A DNA stretch of 64,000 nucleotides from positions 127,907 to 191,906 of the forward strand of contig NZ_JAGGRI010000003.1 of NCBI RefSeq assembly GCF_018612875.1. The letters are read 5' to 3'. A program made the position numbers and the translations under genes. The notes beneath the pieces were generated by a model. That model ran no database searches, was not told the DNA's origin, and was given only the letters and a program-made list of their open reading frames with translations. The stretch comes from Lysobacter sp. ISL-50 (GTDB lineage: Bacteria; Pseudomonadota; Gammaproteobacteria; Xanthomonadales; Xanthomonadaceae). This document shows positions 50,583-59,034 of this stretch, piece by piece. Numbering within the stretch: the first letter of the stretch is position 1; each line of letters starts with the position of its first letter.

Positions 50583-52858
50583 TGGATTTCAACGATGCGC
50601 CTGCGTCGGAGAACGCCGAGCGCGCGCGGCGGGCCGATGTCCGCGCCGCGTTGCTGCAACGATTGGAAGGCGTGCTGCGCGCGCTCCTGCCCAAGGGTAA
50701 GGTGCGCCACGGCAAGTTCGTCGTGGGCGATGTGACGGGCGCGGCGGGCGACAGCCTGGAGGTGGAACTGACCGGCGACAAAGCCGGGCTGTGGAAGGAC
50801 CACGCCAGCGGCGAGGGCGGTGATGCGTTCGACCTCATCGCCGCTCACCATCGGCTGGATGCGCGCCGCGACTTCGCGAAGGTGCTGGATGAGGCCGACG
50901 CGTTGCTCGGGCGTGCGCCGGAAGCGCAAGCGCCCGCGCGGCACCGCCGCGCCGAACCGGTGCTGGATGAGTTGGGACCGCATACGGCGCGCTGGGACTA
51001 CCTGAGCGCCGAGGGTGAGCTGATCGCGTGTGTGTATCGCTACGATCCGCCCGAGGGCAAGCAGTACCGCCCCTGGGACGCGAAGCGCCGGAAACATCAG
51101 GCTCCGACGCCGCGCCCCCTCTACAACCAGCCGCGCATGGCGGCGTCCAACGAGGTCGTTTTGGTCGAGGGCGAAAAGACCGCCGATGCGCTGATCGAAC
51201 TCGGCGTGTGCGCCACGACCGCGATGAACGGCGCGAACGCGCCGATCGACAAGACCGATTGGTCGCCATTGTGCGGCAAGCATGTCCTGATCTGGCCCGA
51301 CAAGGATAAGCCCGGCTGGGAGTACGCCATGCAAGCCGCGCAGTCCGCGTTCCAGGTCGGCGCGGATTCGTGCGCGTTGCTGCACGTCCCCGATGACAAA
51401 CCGCTGGCTTGGGATGCGTTCGACGCGGTGGTCGAGGGCTTTGACGTCCTGGGATTCTTGCGCGCGGGCGAGCGGACGTTCCTGCAACCGGGCACCGAGG
51501 ATGCGCCGCCTCCGATCGACTTCGACGGCTTGGACTGGAGCAGCGACGACGGCCTCGGCCTGGCCTTCACCCGCCACTACGGCGAGGACTGGCGCTACTG
51601 CGCATCGTGGGGCCAGTGGCTGAGTTGGACCGGGACGCGCTGGAATCCCGACCGAACCCTGGTCTTGCAGCACTTGGTGCGCGGGGTATGTCGAGCGGCG
51701 CAGGCGTTCGCCGACAAGCCGTCACAGCGCTCGAAACTGGCGTCGGCCTCGACGGTGGCCGGGGTCGAGCGCCTCGCGCGAAGCGATCCGCGCCACGCCT
51801 CGTCGGCCGATGATTGGGACAGCGATCTGTGGGCGTTGAACACGCCGCGCGGGATCGTGGATCTGCGCTCAGGTGCGACGCGCCGACACGCCCGCAGCGA
51901 ACAGATGACCAAGCTGACGACAGCCAGTCCTTCCGGTCAGTGCCCGACGTGGTTGCGCTTCCTAAGCGACGTGACCGGGGGTGATACCGCGCTGATGGAG
52001 TATCTGCAGCGCGTCGTCGGGTATTGCCTGACCGGCGTGACCCGCGAGCATGCGCTGTTCTTCCTGTACGGCACGGGCGCCAACGGCAAGTCGGTGTTCG
52101 TCAACGTGCTGGCCACCATCTTGGGCGATTACGCGACCAACGCGCCCATGGACACGTTCATGGAATCGCGGCACGACCGACATCCGACTGAACTGGCGGG
52201 GCTGCGCGGCGCGCGCTTTGTTGCCGCCAGCGAGACCGAGCAGGGCCGGCGCTGGAACGAGTCGAAGCTCAAGTCCATTACCGGCGGCGATACCGTGAGC
52301 GCGCGCTTCATGCGGCAGGACTTCTTCGAATACACGCCGCAGTTCAAGCTGGTCATCGCCGGCAACCACAAGCCGGCGATCCGCAACGCCGACGAAGCGA
52401 TGAAGCGGCGCCTGCATCTGGTGCCGTTCACCGTCACCATCCCACCGGAGCGGCGCGACGGCCGCCTGACCGAGAAGCTGCTGGCTGAGCGCGACGGGAT
52501 CATGGCGTGGGCCGTGGAGGGCTGCCTGCAATGGCAACACACGGAGCTGCGCGCGCCGCAGTGCGTGATCGACGCGACCGACGAGTATTTCGAAGGCGAG
52601 GACGCGCTCGGCCACTGGATGGAAGAGCGCTGCTTTGTTCATCCGCAATCCAAGGCTCTCGTCGCCGATCTGTTTGCCGACTGGCGCGATTGGGCCGAAG
52701 CGAACGGCGAGTTCGTCGGCTCGATCAAACGCTTCTCGGATTTGCTGACCACGCGTCAGTTCAGCAAATACAAGGGCGGCAAAGGCGCTCGGTACTTCAT
52801 CGGCCTGAGTTTGAAGCCGAAATCGTTCACTCAGTTCGGAGGCGTTAGCCGTGATTGA
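50579..52858 (+). CDS. Primase-helicase, D5/P4 family
   Basis: A 759-residue replication protein. The N-terminal part has a Toprim-like region (VVLVEGEKTADALIELGVCATTAMNGAN at about 194-222, then HVLIWPDKDKPG). The D5 N-terminal region (TRHYGEDWRYCASWGQWLSWTGTRW) follows, and the SF3 helicase has YGTGANGKSVFVN at about 497-509, FVAASETEQGRRWNESKLKSITGGD, and LVIAGNHKPAIRNADEAMKRRLHLVPF. It primes and unwinds element DNA. Two ATG codons overlap the previous stop; 50579 is used. This is the main replication enzyme of element B. Confidence 0.9.
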   Translation: MMDFNDAPASENAERARRADVRAALLQRLEGVLRALLPKGKVRHGKFVVGDVTGAAGDSLEVELTGDKAGLWKDHASGEGGDAFDLIAAHHRLDARRDFAKVLDEADALLGRAPEAQAPARHRRAEPVLDELGPHTARWDYLSAEGELIACVYRYDPPEGKQYRPWDAKRRKHQAPTPRPLYNQPRMAASNEVVLVEGEKTADALIELGVCATTAMNGANAPIDKTDWSPLCGKHVLIWPDKDKPGWEYAMQAAQSAFQVGADSCALLHVPDDKPLAWDAFDAVVEGFDVLGFLRAGERTFLQPGTEDAPPPIDFDGLDWSSDDGLGLAFTRHYGEDWRYCASWGQWLSWTGTRWNPDRTLVLQHLVRGVCRAAQAFADKPSQRSKLASASTVAGVERLARSDPRHASSADDWDSDLWALNTPRGIVDLRSGATRRHARSEQMTKLTTASPSGQCPTWLRFLSDVTGGDTALMEYLQRVVGYCLTGVTREHALFFLYGTGANGKSVFVNVLATILGDYATNAPMDTFMESRHDRHPTELAGLRGARFVAASETEQGRRWNESKLKSITGGDTVSARFMRQDFFEYTPQFKLVIAGNHKPAIRNADEAMKRRLHLVPFTVTIPPERRDGRLTEKLLAERDGIMAWAVEGCLQWQHTELRAPQCVIDATDEYFEGEDALGHWMEERCFVHPQSKALVADLFADWRDWAEANGEFVGSIKRFSDLLTTRQFSKYKGGKGARYFIGLSLKPKSFTQFGGVSRD

Positions 52859-53450
52859 AATCAATGACTTAAACGTGGGGGTGGCAGATGGGGCAGAGAT
52901 GCCGGTTCCCCCTCATGTGTGCGTGCGCGCGCACACACGCGCATTAACCGGCAACCCTGCCATATCCGCCACCCAGCTCGGCGACGACACGTCCCCGACC
53001 GTCCTCGCGCTCGACTTGGGCACCACGCTCGGCTGGGCGCTGCGCCTGTCCGGTTACCCCATGAGCGGAACCGAGTCGTTCAAGCTCGGCCGCTTCGAAG
53101 GCGGCGGCATGCGCTACCTGCGGTTCGTCCGCTGGCTCGATGACCTGTGGCGCTTCGCAGGACCGCAGATCGTCTATTTCGAGGAAGTGCGTCGGCACAA
53201 GGGCGTGGATGCGGCTCATGCCTACGGCGGCTTCCTGGCGCAGCTGACCGCGTGGTGCGAGCGCCATGCCGTTCCGTACCAAGGCGTGCCGGTCGGCACG
53301 ATCAAGAAATTCGCGACCGGCAAGGGCAACGCCAACAAGGAAGCAATGATCGAAGCCGCCAAGCGCTGGGGCCATGAACCGGCCGACGACAACGAAGCCG
53401 ATGCCCTGGCTCTGATGCATTGGGCGATCGCGCAGGAGCCGAAGGCATGA
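52851..53450 (+). CDS. RuvC-like Holliday junction resolvase
   Basis: A 199-residue protein with the RuvC fold: VLALDLGTTLGWALRL (first Asp), IVYFEEVRRHKGVDAAHAYGGF (Glu), and ADDNEADALALMHWA (last Asp pair). It should cut four-way junctions during element recombination. GTG start with GGAGG 8 nt upstream. The first 40 residues before the RuvC strand are variable, with VRAHTRALTGN. Confidence 0.85.
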   Translation: MIEINDLNVGVADGAEMPVPPHVCVRAHTRALTGNPAISATQLGDDTSPTVLALDLGTTLGWALRLSGYPMSGTESFKLGRFEGGGMRYLRFVRWLDDLWRFAGPQIVYFEEVRRHKGVDAAHAYGGFLAQLTAWCERHAVPYQGVPVGTIKKFATGKGNANKEAMIEAAKRWGHEPADDNEADALALMHWAIAQEPKA

Positions 53451-53896
53451 GCACGATTTGGACCGTCGATGCCGTCGCTGATCGCTTCCACGAAGCCGCG
53501 GTGACCGCGCGCCGATTGCCGCCGGCCAGGGTGCAGGGCTATGCGGCGTACTGGCCCGACATCCAACGCCAATCGTGGGAGGGCTACGCCGACGAGCGGA
53601 TCGTGCTTCGCTTCACCGCCTCGCCCGCCGCCATCGACCGCTTCGGCGAGACCGTGCGCTGGCTGCGTTGGCTGGACGAGGAGCAGCGTCGCCTGATCTG
53701 GCTCAGGGCACAGTACGTGCCGTGGCGTGAGGTATGTATCCGCACCGGCCTGATCCGCAAGACGGCGTGGCGTCATTGGCAGCACGCGCTGGTCCTGATC
53801 ACGGTCCACCTCAATGGGCCGCTGCCCCGCATGGCCGACGTGAAATCAAACCAATCGAACGAATCAGCGATTGAGTTTCAGCTTACGCCGGCTTAA
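53447..53896 (+). CDS. DUF6362 protein
   Basis: A 149-residue protein with the DUF6362 pattern: VDAVADRFHEAAVTARRLPPARVQGYAAYWPDI, then RLRWLDEEQRRLIWLRAQYVPWREVCIRTGLIRKTAWRHWQHAL, which reads like a sigma-type HTH. It ends the replication operon. In related elements DUF6362 lies just before methyltransferase genes; here 5 kb of cargo intervenes. Transcription control is likely but inferred. Confidence 0.85.
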   Translation: MSTIWTVDAVADRFHEAAVTARRLPPARVQGYAAYWPDIQRQSWEGYADERIVLRFTASPAAIDRFGETVRWLRWLDEEQRRLIWLRAQYVPWREVCIRTGLIRKTAWRHWQHALVLITVHLNGPLPRMADVKSNQSNESAIEFQLTPA

Positions 53897-54124
53897 ACCG
53901 GTTTAAACCGGCCTATCCGGAAGTTGGGGGTGTCCCAACATCCCGGTTTTGCCCTAGCCTAGTCGGCATGCTGATGGTGGTGCGTTGGGGGATGTGGCAG
54001 TCGGCATGGGTCAGCCCGGAGCGTTCCGATGTTTCATCGGGATCTTCGGGCTGACCTTCTCCGAACCATCGGAGCGCGGATCAGGAACGGACCTGTCCGA
54101 ACTCTTACAGGACATCGTCCGACA
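53897..54124. other. Structured intergenic region, possible RNA
   Basis: No gene. Begins with TTTAAACCGG repeats next to the stop (53894-53912). Then the first dispersed repeat, then a nested hairpin 54009-54056: outer perfect 10-bp stem GGTCAGCCCG/CGGGCTGACC, inner CCGATG-TTT-CATCGG. A further hairpin CTCCGA/TCGGAG lies at 54058-54073. Could be a structured RNA or Rho-independent stop without U-run. Confidence 0.45.
53952..53990 (+). repeat. Dispersed cargo repeat, copy 1
   Basis: CCTAGCCTAGTCGGCATGC then TGATGGTGGTGCGTTGGG. Consensus of five copies: CCTTAGCCTAGTCGGCATGC followed by TGATCGCGGTGCGTCG. Confidence 0.65.
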
Positions 54125-54166
54125 CCTTACCTAGCCCCATCGGCATGCTGATCGCGGAGCGTCGCC
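54125..54166 (+). repeat. Dispersed cargo repeat, copy 2
   Basis: CCTTACCTAGCCCCATCGGC then ATGCTGATCGCGGAGCGTCG. Lies just beyond the stop of the membrane-protein gene. Confidence 0.65.
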
Positions 54167-54201
54167 AGGAAAAGCACAGCGGACAGAGCGGCGAGTTGCG
54201 G

Positions 54202-54567
54202 TCATTTTTTGCTCAATTTCTTCCGCGCACGGAGTTTCGGCTCATCTGTCCAAACAATGAACTTGTAATCGAGACAGTACAGAAGAAAAGCCAGGGGCAC
54301 ACACAGAAGGAAATACAGATAGCTTTTTGCGTCACCGCTCATGCTCATGAAGTGCGGCAGGAATGGTTTCAAAAGAAGCGGCGTCAACATGAAAGAAATA
54401 AGATAGTACAAGCAGAATATGAGATATCTATACAAATACCGCACGCCCGTTTTAGGGCTTTGAACTGATTCCGTAGATGTTAAGAAGCCGGCCACGTATA
54501 GCCGTGCTGGGATGCCGCATATCCCGGCTATCAACGTGTGGGCAACGAGCATCATCTTGAATTCCAT
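54202..54567 (-). CDS. Small membrane protein (cargo)
   Basis: A 121-residue protein with three or four hydrophobic segments (MLVAHTLIAGICGIPARLYVAGFL, YRYLIFCLYYLISFMLTPLLL, LYFLLCVPLAFLLYCLDYKFIVW) and a basic tail (KLRARKKLSKK). AGAGGG precedes the ATG. The gene is clearly more AT-rich than its surroundings, a sign of separate origin. It is flanked by direct repeats (54125-54166 and 54662-54693). Function unknown. Confidence 0.75.
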   Translation of the reverse strand: MEFKMMLVAHTLIAGICGIPARLYVAGFLTSTESVQSPKTGVRYLYRYLIFCLYYLISFMLTPLLLKPFLPHFMSMSGDAKSYLYFLLCVPLAFLLYCLDYKFIVWTDEPKLRARKKLSKK

Positions 54568-54661
54568 TTAATCCCTCTGTCGATGGACGTGTGGCGGCCG
54601 TGGTGACGATAGTAGTTCTATCTCGAATACCGAGTTGGAAGCGGGATGGCCACATACGGCC

Positions 54662-54693
54662 GGGTCAGTATGCTCGTTGCGGGGCGCCGACAA
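54662..54693 (+). repeat. Dispersed cargo repeat, copy 3 (diverged)
   Basis: GGTCAGTATGCTCGTTGCGG then GGCGCCGAC. The most diverged copy, on the start side of the membrane-protein gene. Confidence 0.4.
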
Positions 54694-54732
54694 CATATCG
54701 AGTGTTAAGACGCAACGACGCCGCGACACAGC

Positions 54733-54773
54733 ACCAACGTGCGGCGCGCTTACGAGCCGCCGCCAGTGCCTCA
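54733..54773 (+). repeat. GC-rich dyad repeat, copy 1
   Basis: CCAACGTGCGGCGCGCTTAC then GAGCCGCCGCCAGTGCCTCAC. A near-identical 41-bp copy is at 57118-57158, beyond the first HAF gene. Internal symmetry GCGGCG/CGCCGC. Confidence 0.65.
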
Positions 54774-54809
54774 CCTTAGCCTAGTCGGCATTGCTGATCG
54801 CAGTGCGCC
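54774..54809 (+). repeat. Dispersed cargo repeat, copy 4
   Basis: CCTTAGCCTAGTCGGCATTG then CTGATCGCAGTGCGCC. Overlaps nothing; lies 2 nt beyond the stop of the 102-residue protein gene. Confidence 0.65.
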
Positions 54810-54810
54810 A

Positions 54811-55119
54811 TCAGTCAGCCCGCATCTGAGATCCGGAAACAGCGCTGCGAGGTGCCTCATCGGACGTGATCGCGTAAGTCACAACGTTCGCGTCGGCACG
54901 ACACAGACCGAAGCGGTTAAGCGAGGCGTTGTCTATGACGGGTGGGCCTGCGCCCATCCAGTAGAAGGAAACAAATACCGTTTCACCTTCCAAGCGCTCT
55001 GTACGTGGGTTAATAACTCCCGGCACGCCGTCGATAACGGCTTCGGCGAGTTCGTACAAAGGCAAATCATTGAAACTGGTGTGTCCAGAACGCTTAAGTG
55101 CGATCAGCAACCGAGTCAT
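54811..55119 (-). CDS. Small hypothetical protein (cargo)
   Basis: A 102-residue protein (MTRLLIALKRSGHTSFNDLPLYELAEAVIDGVPGVINPRTERLEGETVFVSFYWMG..) with a strong GGGAGG ribosome site. Flanked by repeat copies 4 and 5 in the same way the membrane-protein gene is flanked by copies 2 and 3. No family recognised. Confidence 0.7.
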   Translation of the reverse strand: MTRLLIALKRSGHTSFNDLPLYELAEAVIDGVPGVINPRTERLEGETVFVSFYWMGAGPPVIDNASLNRFGLCRADANVVTYAITSDEAPRSAVSGSQMRAD

Positions 55120-55584
55120 GGCTATCCTCCCTGGGCAGCGAGACGGACAACATCAACACGACACTCGCTATGGATCAGCGTGTTTACGGTGACAGCGGTT
55201 CTCTGAATGGTTCCTAGATGCACGCAAGGCGCACGACAGGCGGTGTGTGGGCCTCGGATTATTGCGCACACGACAGCGCACTCTGCGGCCAGAAACCGAG
55301 TGATACCGAGGTGCCGCGAACGCTTGGCCCAATCGGTATGCTGATCGCGGTGCGTCGTTGAATCAACGTGCTATTCAAGCGCAGCGGCCAATGATTTCAA
55401 TATCGTGCGCGATGCGAACGAATCTCTCAGTAAAACAATATTGCATGAGGGCCATGTAGTAGTTCACTCAAGTGAGAATCCGTGAGCGAAGAACTCAGAG
55501 CGAAGTCCGGGAATTAAAACCCGAGGTCACCTATAAGCTAGTGCGCGATTGAATGCGATCGCAATCCAAGCACCGGAGGACATC
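55120..55584. other. Gene-free region before first HAF gene
   Basis: About 465 bp with no supported gene. It holds dispersed repeat copy 5 and must contain the promoter of the HAF gene in its AT-rich second half (55380-55550). Confidence 0.4.
55324..55358 (+). repeat. Dispersed cargo repeat, copy 5
   Basis: TTGGCCCAATCGGTATGCTG then ATCGCGGTGCGTCG. Confidence 0.6.
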
Positions 55585-56964
55585 ATGTCCAGCAAGCTCT
55601 GGTATCTCACGGCCGGGCTATTGAGCTCGTTGGCCTTTGTCTACGCTGCGCCTGCGGCGGCTCAAATGATCAATCTTGATACGTTGGGCGGAAATGTGTG
55701 CACTGCGGAGAATACGAACAATAGCGGCGCGATCATCGGCACATGCCGTGAAGTCGATGGCGATATCGTTGCGGTCTACTGGGCACCTGGCTCGGCCACG
55801 CCAGTTCCGCTCCCGCCGCTTGAAGTCGGTGGACCTTGCGAGGTCTACGATATAAATAACGCCAATGTCGCCGCAGGCAACTGCGAGCAAGGTGCAACGG
55901 GGGAGTGGTTTCCGGTACGTTGGGTTACATCATTGCCAGGAAGCGGCCCGCAGCGGCTCAATCCTCTAGCAGGTCATGCGAAGGCTGAGGCTTGGCTGAT
56001 TAACCACGCCGGAGTCGTGGCCGGGGCGAGTATCGAGGCCGGCGGCGGCTCGCGTGCGGTGGTTTGGCGAGCGGGCCAGAGCGGTCCGACGAATTTACCG
56101 GAACTGGGGCTGCTGCCACCCTTGCTCCCGAGCAGCACCGAGTGCCAGGTGGCCGATCTCAGCGAGTCCGCCGAAGCCATTGTGGTCGGCACCTGCGAAT
56201 TGCGAGATGGCGGATCGGTGGCGGTGCGTTGGGCGCCGGGTCTGTTCGGTGGCTATGCGGCCACCGAGCTTCCACGGCTACCGGGAGGGTCGAATTGCGC
56301 GGCGGCCGCTATCAACAACAATAGCTTTGTTGCCGGAACCTGCGAAGACGAGGACGGCGATATTGTAGCCGTGCGTTGGGCGCCGAACGGAACGAGCCTA
56401 ACCTATCTCGACTACCTTGAAGCATCGGGCGAGTCACGACAGCAACTCGCTGTTGTAGACATGAACGAGGCTGGCGTTATTGTCGGTAACTACATCACCG
56501 ATGAAGGATTTGATCGTGCATTCGCCTGGGTGCCGAATGGAAATCCCATGCTTGAGGAAGGACTGGACTTGGGATCGCTGGGTGGGGCTTGGGCTCGTGC
56601 CATCGATATCGCCGACAACGGCCACGTAGTCGGAGTCGCACAGAATACAGGTGGCCATAGCCACGCGTTCCGCTGGACGCCGACCGATGAGATCGCAGAC
56701 TTGGGCTCATTGGGCGGATTTACTAGTCAGGCGGCTGCGTTGAGCGACAACGGGCTTTGGCAAGTGGGAACCAGTCAGACGACTTCGGGTCATGTACATG
56801 CGTACACGCTTGATCCCACTAGGCGCGCAAGAGCACGATTTGTTGCGCTGAGTGATGCACAGCGAGGGGGGGCTGTTAAAGCTCGGTGGGCTACTGGTGG
56901 ATGGCAGGGTGGTGTGTGGAATGGAAGAATGACTCTTCCGAGGAAAGCGAGCGTCGCCAAATAG
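55585..56964 (+). CDS. Exported HAF-repeat protein 1
   Basis: A 459-residue exported protein. The start at 55585 (behind GGAGGAC) gives a signal peptide ending AAPAAAQ. The body is a run of HAF-type repeats: INLDTLGGNVCTAENTNNSGAIIGTC, AVYWAPGS, ADIADNGHVVGVAQN, HAFRWTPTDEIADLGSLGG, each a beta-propeller-like strand set. Cys pairs recur per repeat. Function of HAF proteins is unknown. A paralogue lies convergent at 57359-58846, but this copy lacks the extra C-terminal cysteine domain and ends GGVWNGRMTLPRKASVAK. Confidence 0.85.
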   Translation: MSSKLWYLTAGLLSSLAFVYAAPAAAQMINLDTLGGNVCTAENTNNSGAIIGTCREVDGDIVAVYWAPGSATPVPLPPLEVGGPCEVYDINNANVAAGNCEQGATGEWFPVRWVTSLPGSGPQRLNPLAGHAKAEAWLINHAGVVAGASIEAGGGSRAVVWRAGQSGPTNLPELGLLPPLLPSSTECQVADLSESAEAIVVGTCELRDGGSVAVRWAPGLFGGYAATELPRLPGGSNCAAAAINNNSFVAGTCEDEDGDIVAVRWAPNGTSLTYLDYLEASGESRQQLAVVDMNEAGVIVGNYITDEGFDRAFAWVPNGNPMLEEGLDLGSLGGAWARAIDIADNGHVVGVAQNTGGHSHAFRWTPTDEIADLGSLGGFTSQAAALSDNGLWQVGTSQTTSGHVHAYTLDPTRRARARFVALSDAQRGGAVKARWATGGWQGGVWNGRMTLPRKASVAK

Positions 56965-57358
56965 TTGCAGGGGGATTACTGTAATGCGGTCCAACCATCG
57001 TCCGTGACAAGTCTGCGTTAGCATTTATCGCGTCGATCGATGCATTCGTCGTTCTTAGTTGCGCTGGCTCGATATAGTGAGGACGCGTAGATGGCGGCGG
57101 CCCATGCTGCGTGACAGCTCCAACGTGCGGCGCGCTCACGAGCCGCCGCCGTTGCCTCACCCTTCTCGCACGCGGCCCACACGCGCCGACACGGCGCGAC
57201 GTCGGCGGGTCAAATCGGCGGGTCCTTCCCTAGCACATTTCCATGCGGGGGGCCCAGCCGCAAAACCCCGCTAGCGTCCGAGTGATTTTTTGGTTTGCAG
57301 TTGGCAATGGAAAAGCCATCGTGAGCGGGATGGCTCATTCAAAACTCGACCGATTGGG
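56965..57358. other. Region between convergent HAF genes
   Basis: About 395 bp, no gene. Contains the second copy of the 41-bp GC-rich dyad repeat (57118-57158). No clear terminator with a U-run. Confidence 0.4.
57118..57158 (+). repeat. GC-rich dyad repeat, copy 2
   Basis: CCAACGTGCGGCGCGCTCAC then GAGCCGCCGCCGTTGCCTCAC; differs from the 54.7-kb copy at only a few positions. Confidence 0.65.
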
Positions 57359-58846
57359 TCACTGCTTGTAGCACTTGCGGCAGTCGGCTCCGAGCAGGTC
57401 GGGTAGCAGGCGTTTGAAGTCCAGTGCCAGAGGGGCGCACGGACTTTTATCCAGCACACAGGCCATGTAGTTCGCAAACAATCGTGGGTTTCCCGTGATG
57501 GCATCAATATCCACATTGTCATTTCGAGAGGCGTAGCCTTCACCTCCCGATGCCTTCACCGACGCCGGTCGGCTTGGCGACATAGCTGTTCGTGAGGCCC
57601 GAGCCTTGGCAAGGCCGCCACGGAACGCATGCACATTGCCGTTGGAAAGTTCACTGGATCCGATCCACCACCTGCCATCATCGGAAAGCGCGAACGCTCC
57701 ACTAGCGAACCCGCCCAAAGTCCCAAGGCCAGAACTGTGCTGTTCGGGAGTCCATAAGAACGCTTCTCCCAAACCCGACGCGTTCTGTGCAATGCCGACG
57801 ACAAATCCGTTGTCGGCAATGTCCATAGCCTTCGTCCAGAAGCCGCCAAGCCCACCGAGGTCGAGCGCTGTTTCGTGGCCAGGATCTTCGGCTGGTGCCC
57901 AAACAAAGGCATGGCCCAAACCCCCGTCCGTCAGGTAGTTGCCGATTACGATGCCCGCCTCGTTCATGTCAGCGACCGAAAGTTGCTGGCGCGATGGACC
58001 ACTGCTCTCAAGCTTGTCTAGCCAAGTGGGCTGCGCTTCGGCCGACGCCCAGCGCACAGCGGCAATGTCTCCTACAGACGTTTCGCATGTGCCCGCTATC
58101 TGTCCGCGGCTATTCACAGCCGAGGCAGTGCAATTTGACCCGCCCGGCAACCGCGCCAATTCAATCGGATGGTATCCGAGTAAGCCGGATTCCCATTTCA
58201 CGGCCACGCTGCCACCGTTACGAAGCTCGCATTTTCCTACCACTGCCGGGTCCACTCCATCCGTCATGTCAGCCACACTGCATTCGGTGCTGGTAGGTAT
58301 CAAGGGTGGCAATAGGCCGAGCTCTGGGAGCAGCGTAGGGGTCACCTTTCCCGATTTCCAAATCACCGCGTGCCCGCCGCCGTTGCTATCAACACTGACG
58401 CCAGCGATGACACCGGAATGGTTGATGACGGACGCTGCCGCTTTCGAATGGACTCCGACTGGATTGAGCCGCTGCGGTGCACTACCGGGCAAGGACGCTA
58501 TCCACCGAACCGGAAAGAACTCACCGTTTGCTCCTTCCTCGCAATTTCCCGCCGCTACATTTGCATTGTTGACGTCATACACGTCGCAGGGGCCGTCAGG
58601 TTCTAGCGCAGCTAGGCGCTGCGGCGTGTCCGTACCAGGAGCCCAGTACACAGCCACAATGTCTCCGTCTTCATCCCGGCACGTCCCAATTACGGCGCCG
58701 GCATTGTTGGTGTTCTCGGAATTACAAACATTACCGCCTAACGTACCGAGCCCAATGATCTGAGCCGAACTAGGCGCGCAATACAGCGCCGCCAGGACTA
58801 GTACGGCTAGACGACATAGATGCGCAGATTCTCGATGGACGTGCAT
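57359..58846 (-). CDS. Exported HAF-repeat protein 2 with OS-D (chemosensory-protein-like) C-terminus
   Basis: A 495-residue exported protein. Signal peptide ends near CAPSSAQ; residues 25-400 are HAF repeats closely matching the 55.6-kb paralogue (GLGTLGGNVCNSENTNNAGAVIGTC). After a Ser/Ala/Lys linker, residues 438-495 match the first part of insect chemosensory proteins: NDNVDIDAI, NPRLFANYMACVLDKSPC, FKRLLPDLLGADCRKCYKQ. The four cysteines C463, C470, C489 and C492 follow the family pattern CX6CX18CX2C exactly. The C-terminal helices of a full chemosensory protein are missing because the gene stops right after KCYKQ. Role unknown; ligand binding outside the cell is a possibility. Confidence 0.85.
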   Translation of the reverse strand: MHVHRESAHLCRLAVLVLAALYCAPSSAQIIGLGTLGGNVCNSENTNNAGAVIGTCRDEDGDIVAVYWAPGTDTPQRLAALEPDGPCDVYDVNNANVAAGNCEEGANGEFFPVRWIASLPGSAPQRLNPVGVHSKAAASVINHSGVIAGVSVDSNGGGHAVIWKSGKVTPTLLPELGLLPPLIPTSTECSVADMTDGVDPAVVGKCELRNGGSVAVKWESGLLGYHPIELARLPGGSNCTASAVNSRGQIAGTCETSVGDIAAVRWASAEAQPTWLDKLESSGPSRQQLSVADMNEAGIVIGNYLTDGGLGHAFVWAPAEDPGHETALDLGGLGGFWTKAMDIADNGFVVGIAQNASGLGEAFLWTPEQHSSGLGTLGGFASGAFALSDDGRWWIGSSELSNGNVHAFRGGLAKARASRTAMSPSRPASVKASGGEGYASRNDNVDIDAITGNPRLFANYMACVLDKSPCAPLALDFKRLLPDLLGADCRKCYKQ

Positions 58847-59034
58847 GGCTTTCTCCGATAGTCAGTCCGGGTGGCACTACGGGGTGAGGTTTACGCTCAA
58901 CGGTCGAAATATTTCGCGACCTTGTTCGCCGATCGCAACACCAATCGACTACTCACCAAAACTCACCTGAAAAGTCAGATCGCCGCTGCATAACAGCGAC
59001 GCCATTCATCGCATTAGTAGAAAGGTTGAGTTGC

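Noticed and set aside
50072..51673. 533-residue minus-strand frame
   Set aside because: Antisense of the primase-helicase and ParB genes in high-GC DNA; no recognisable motif.
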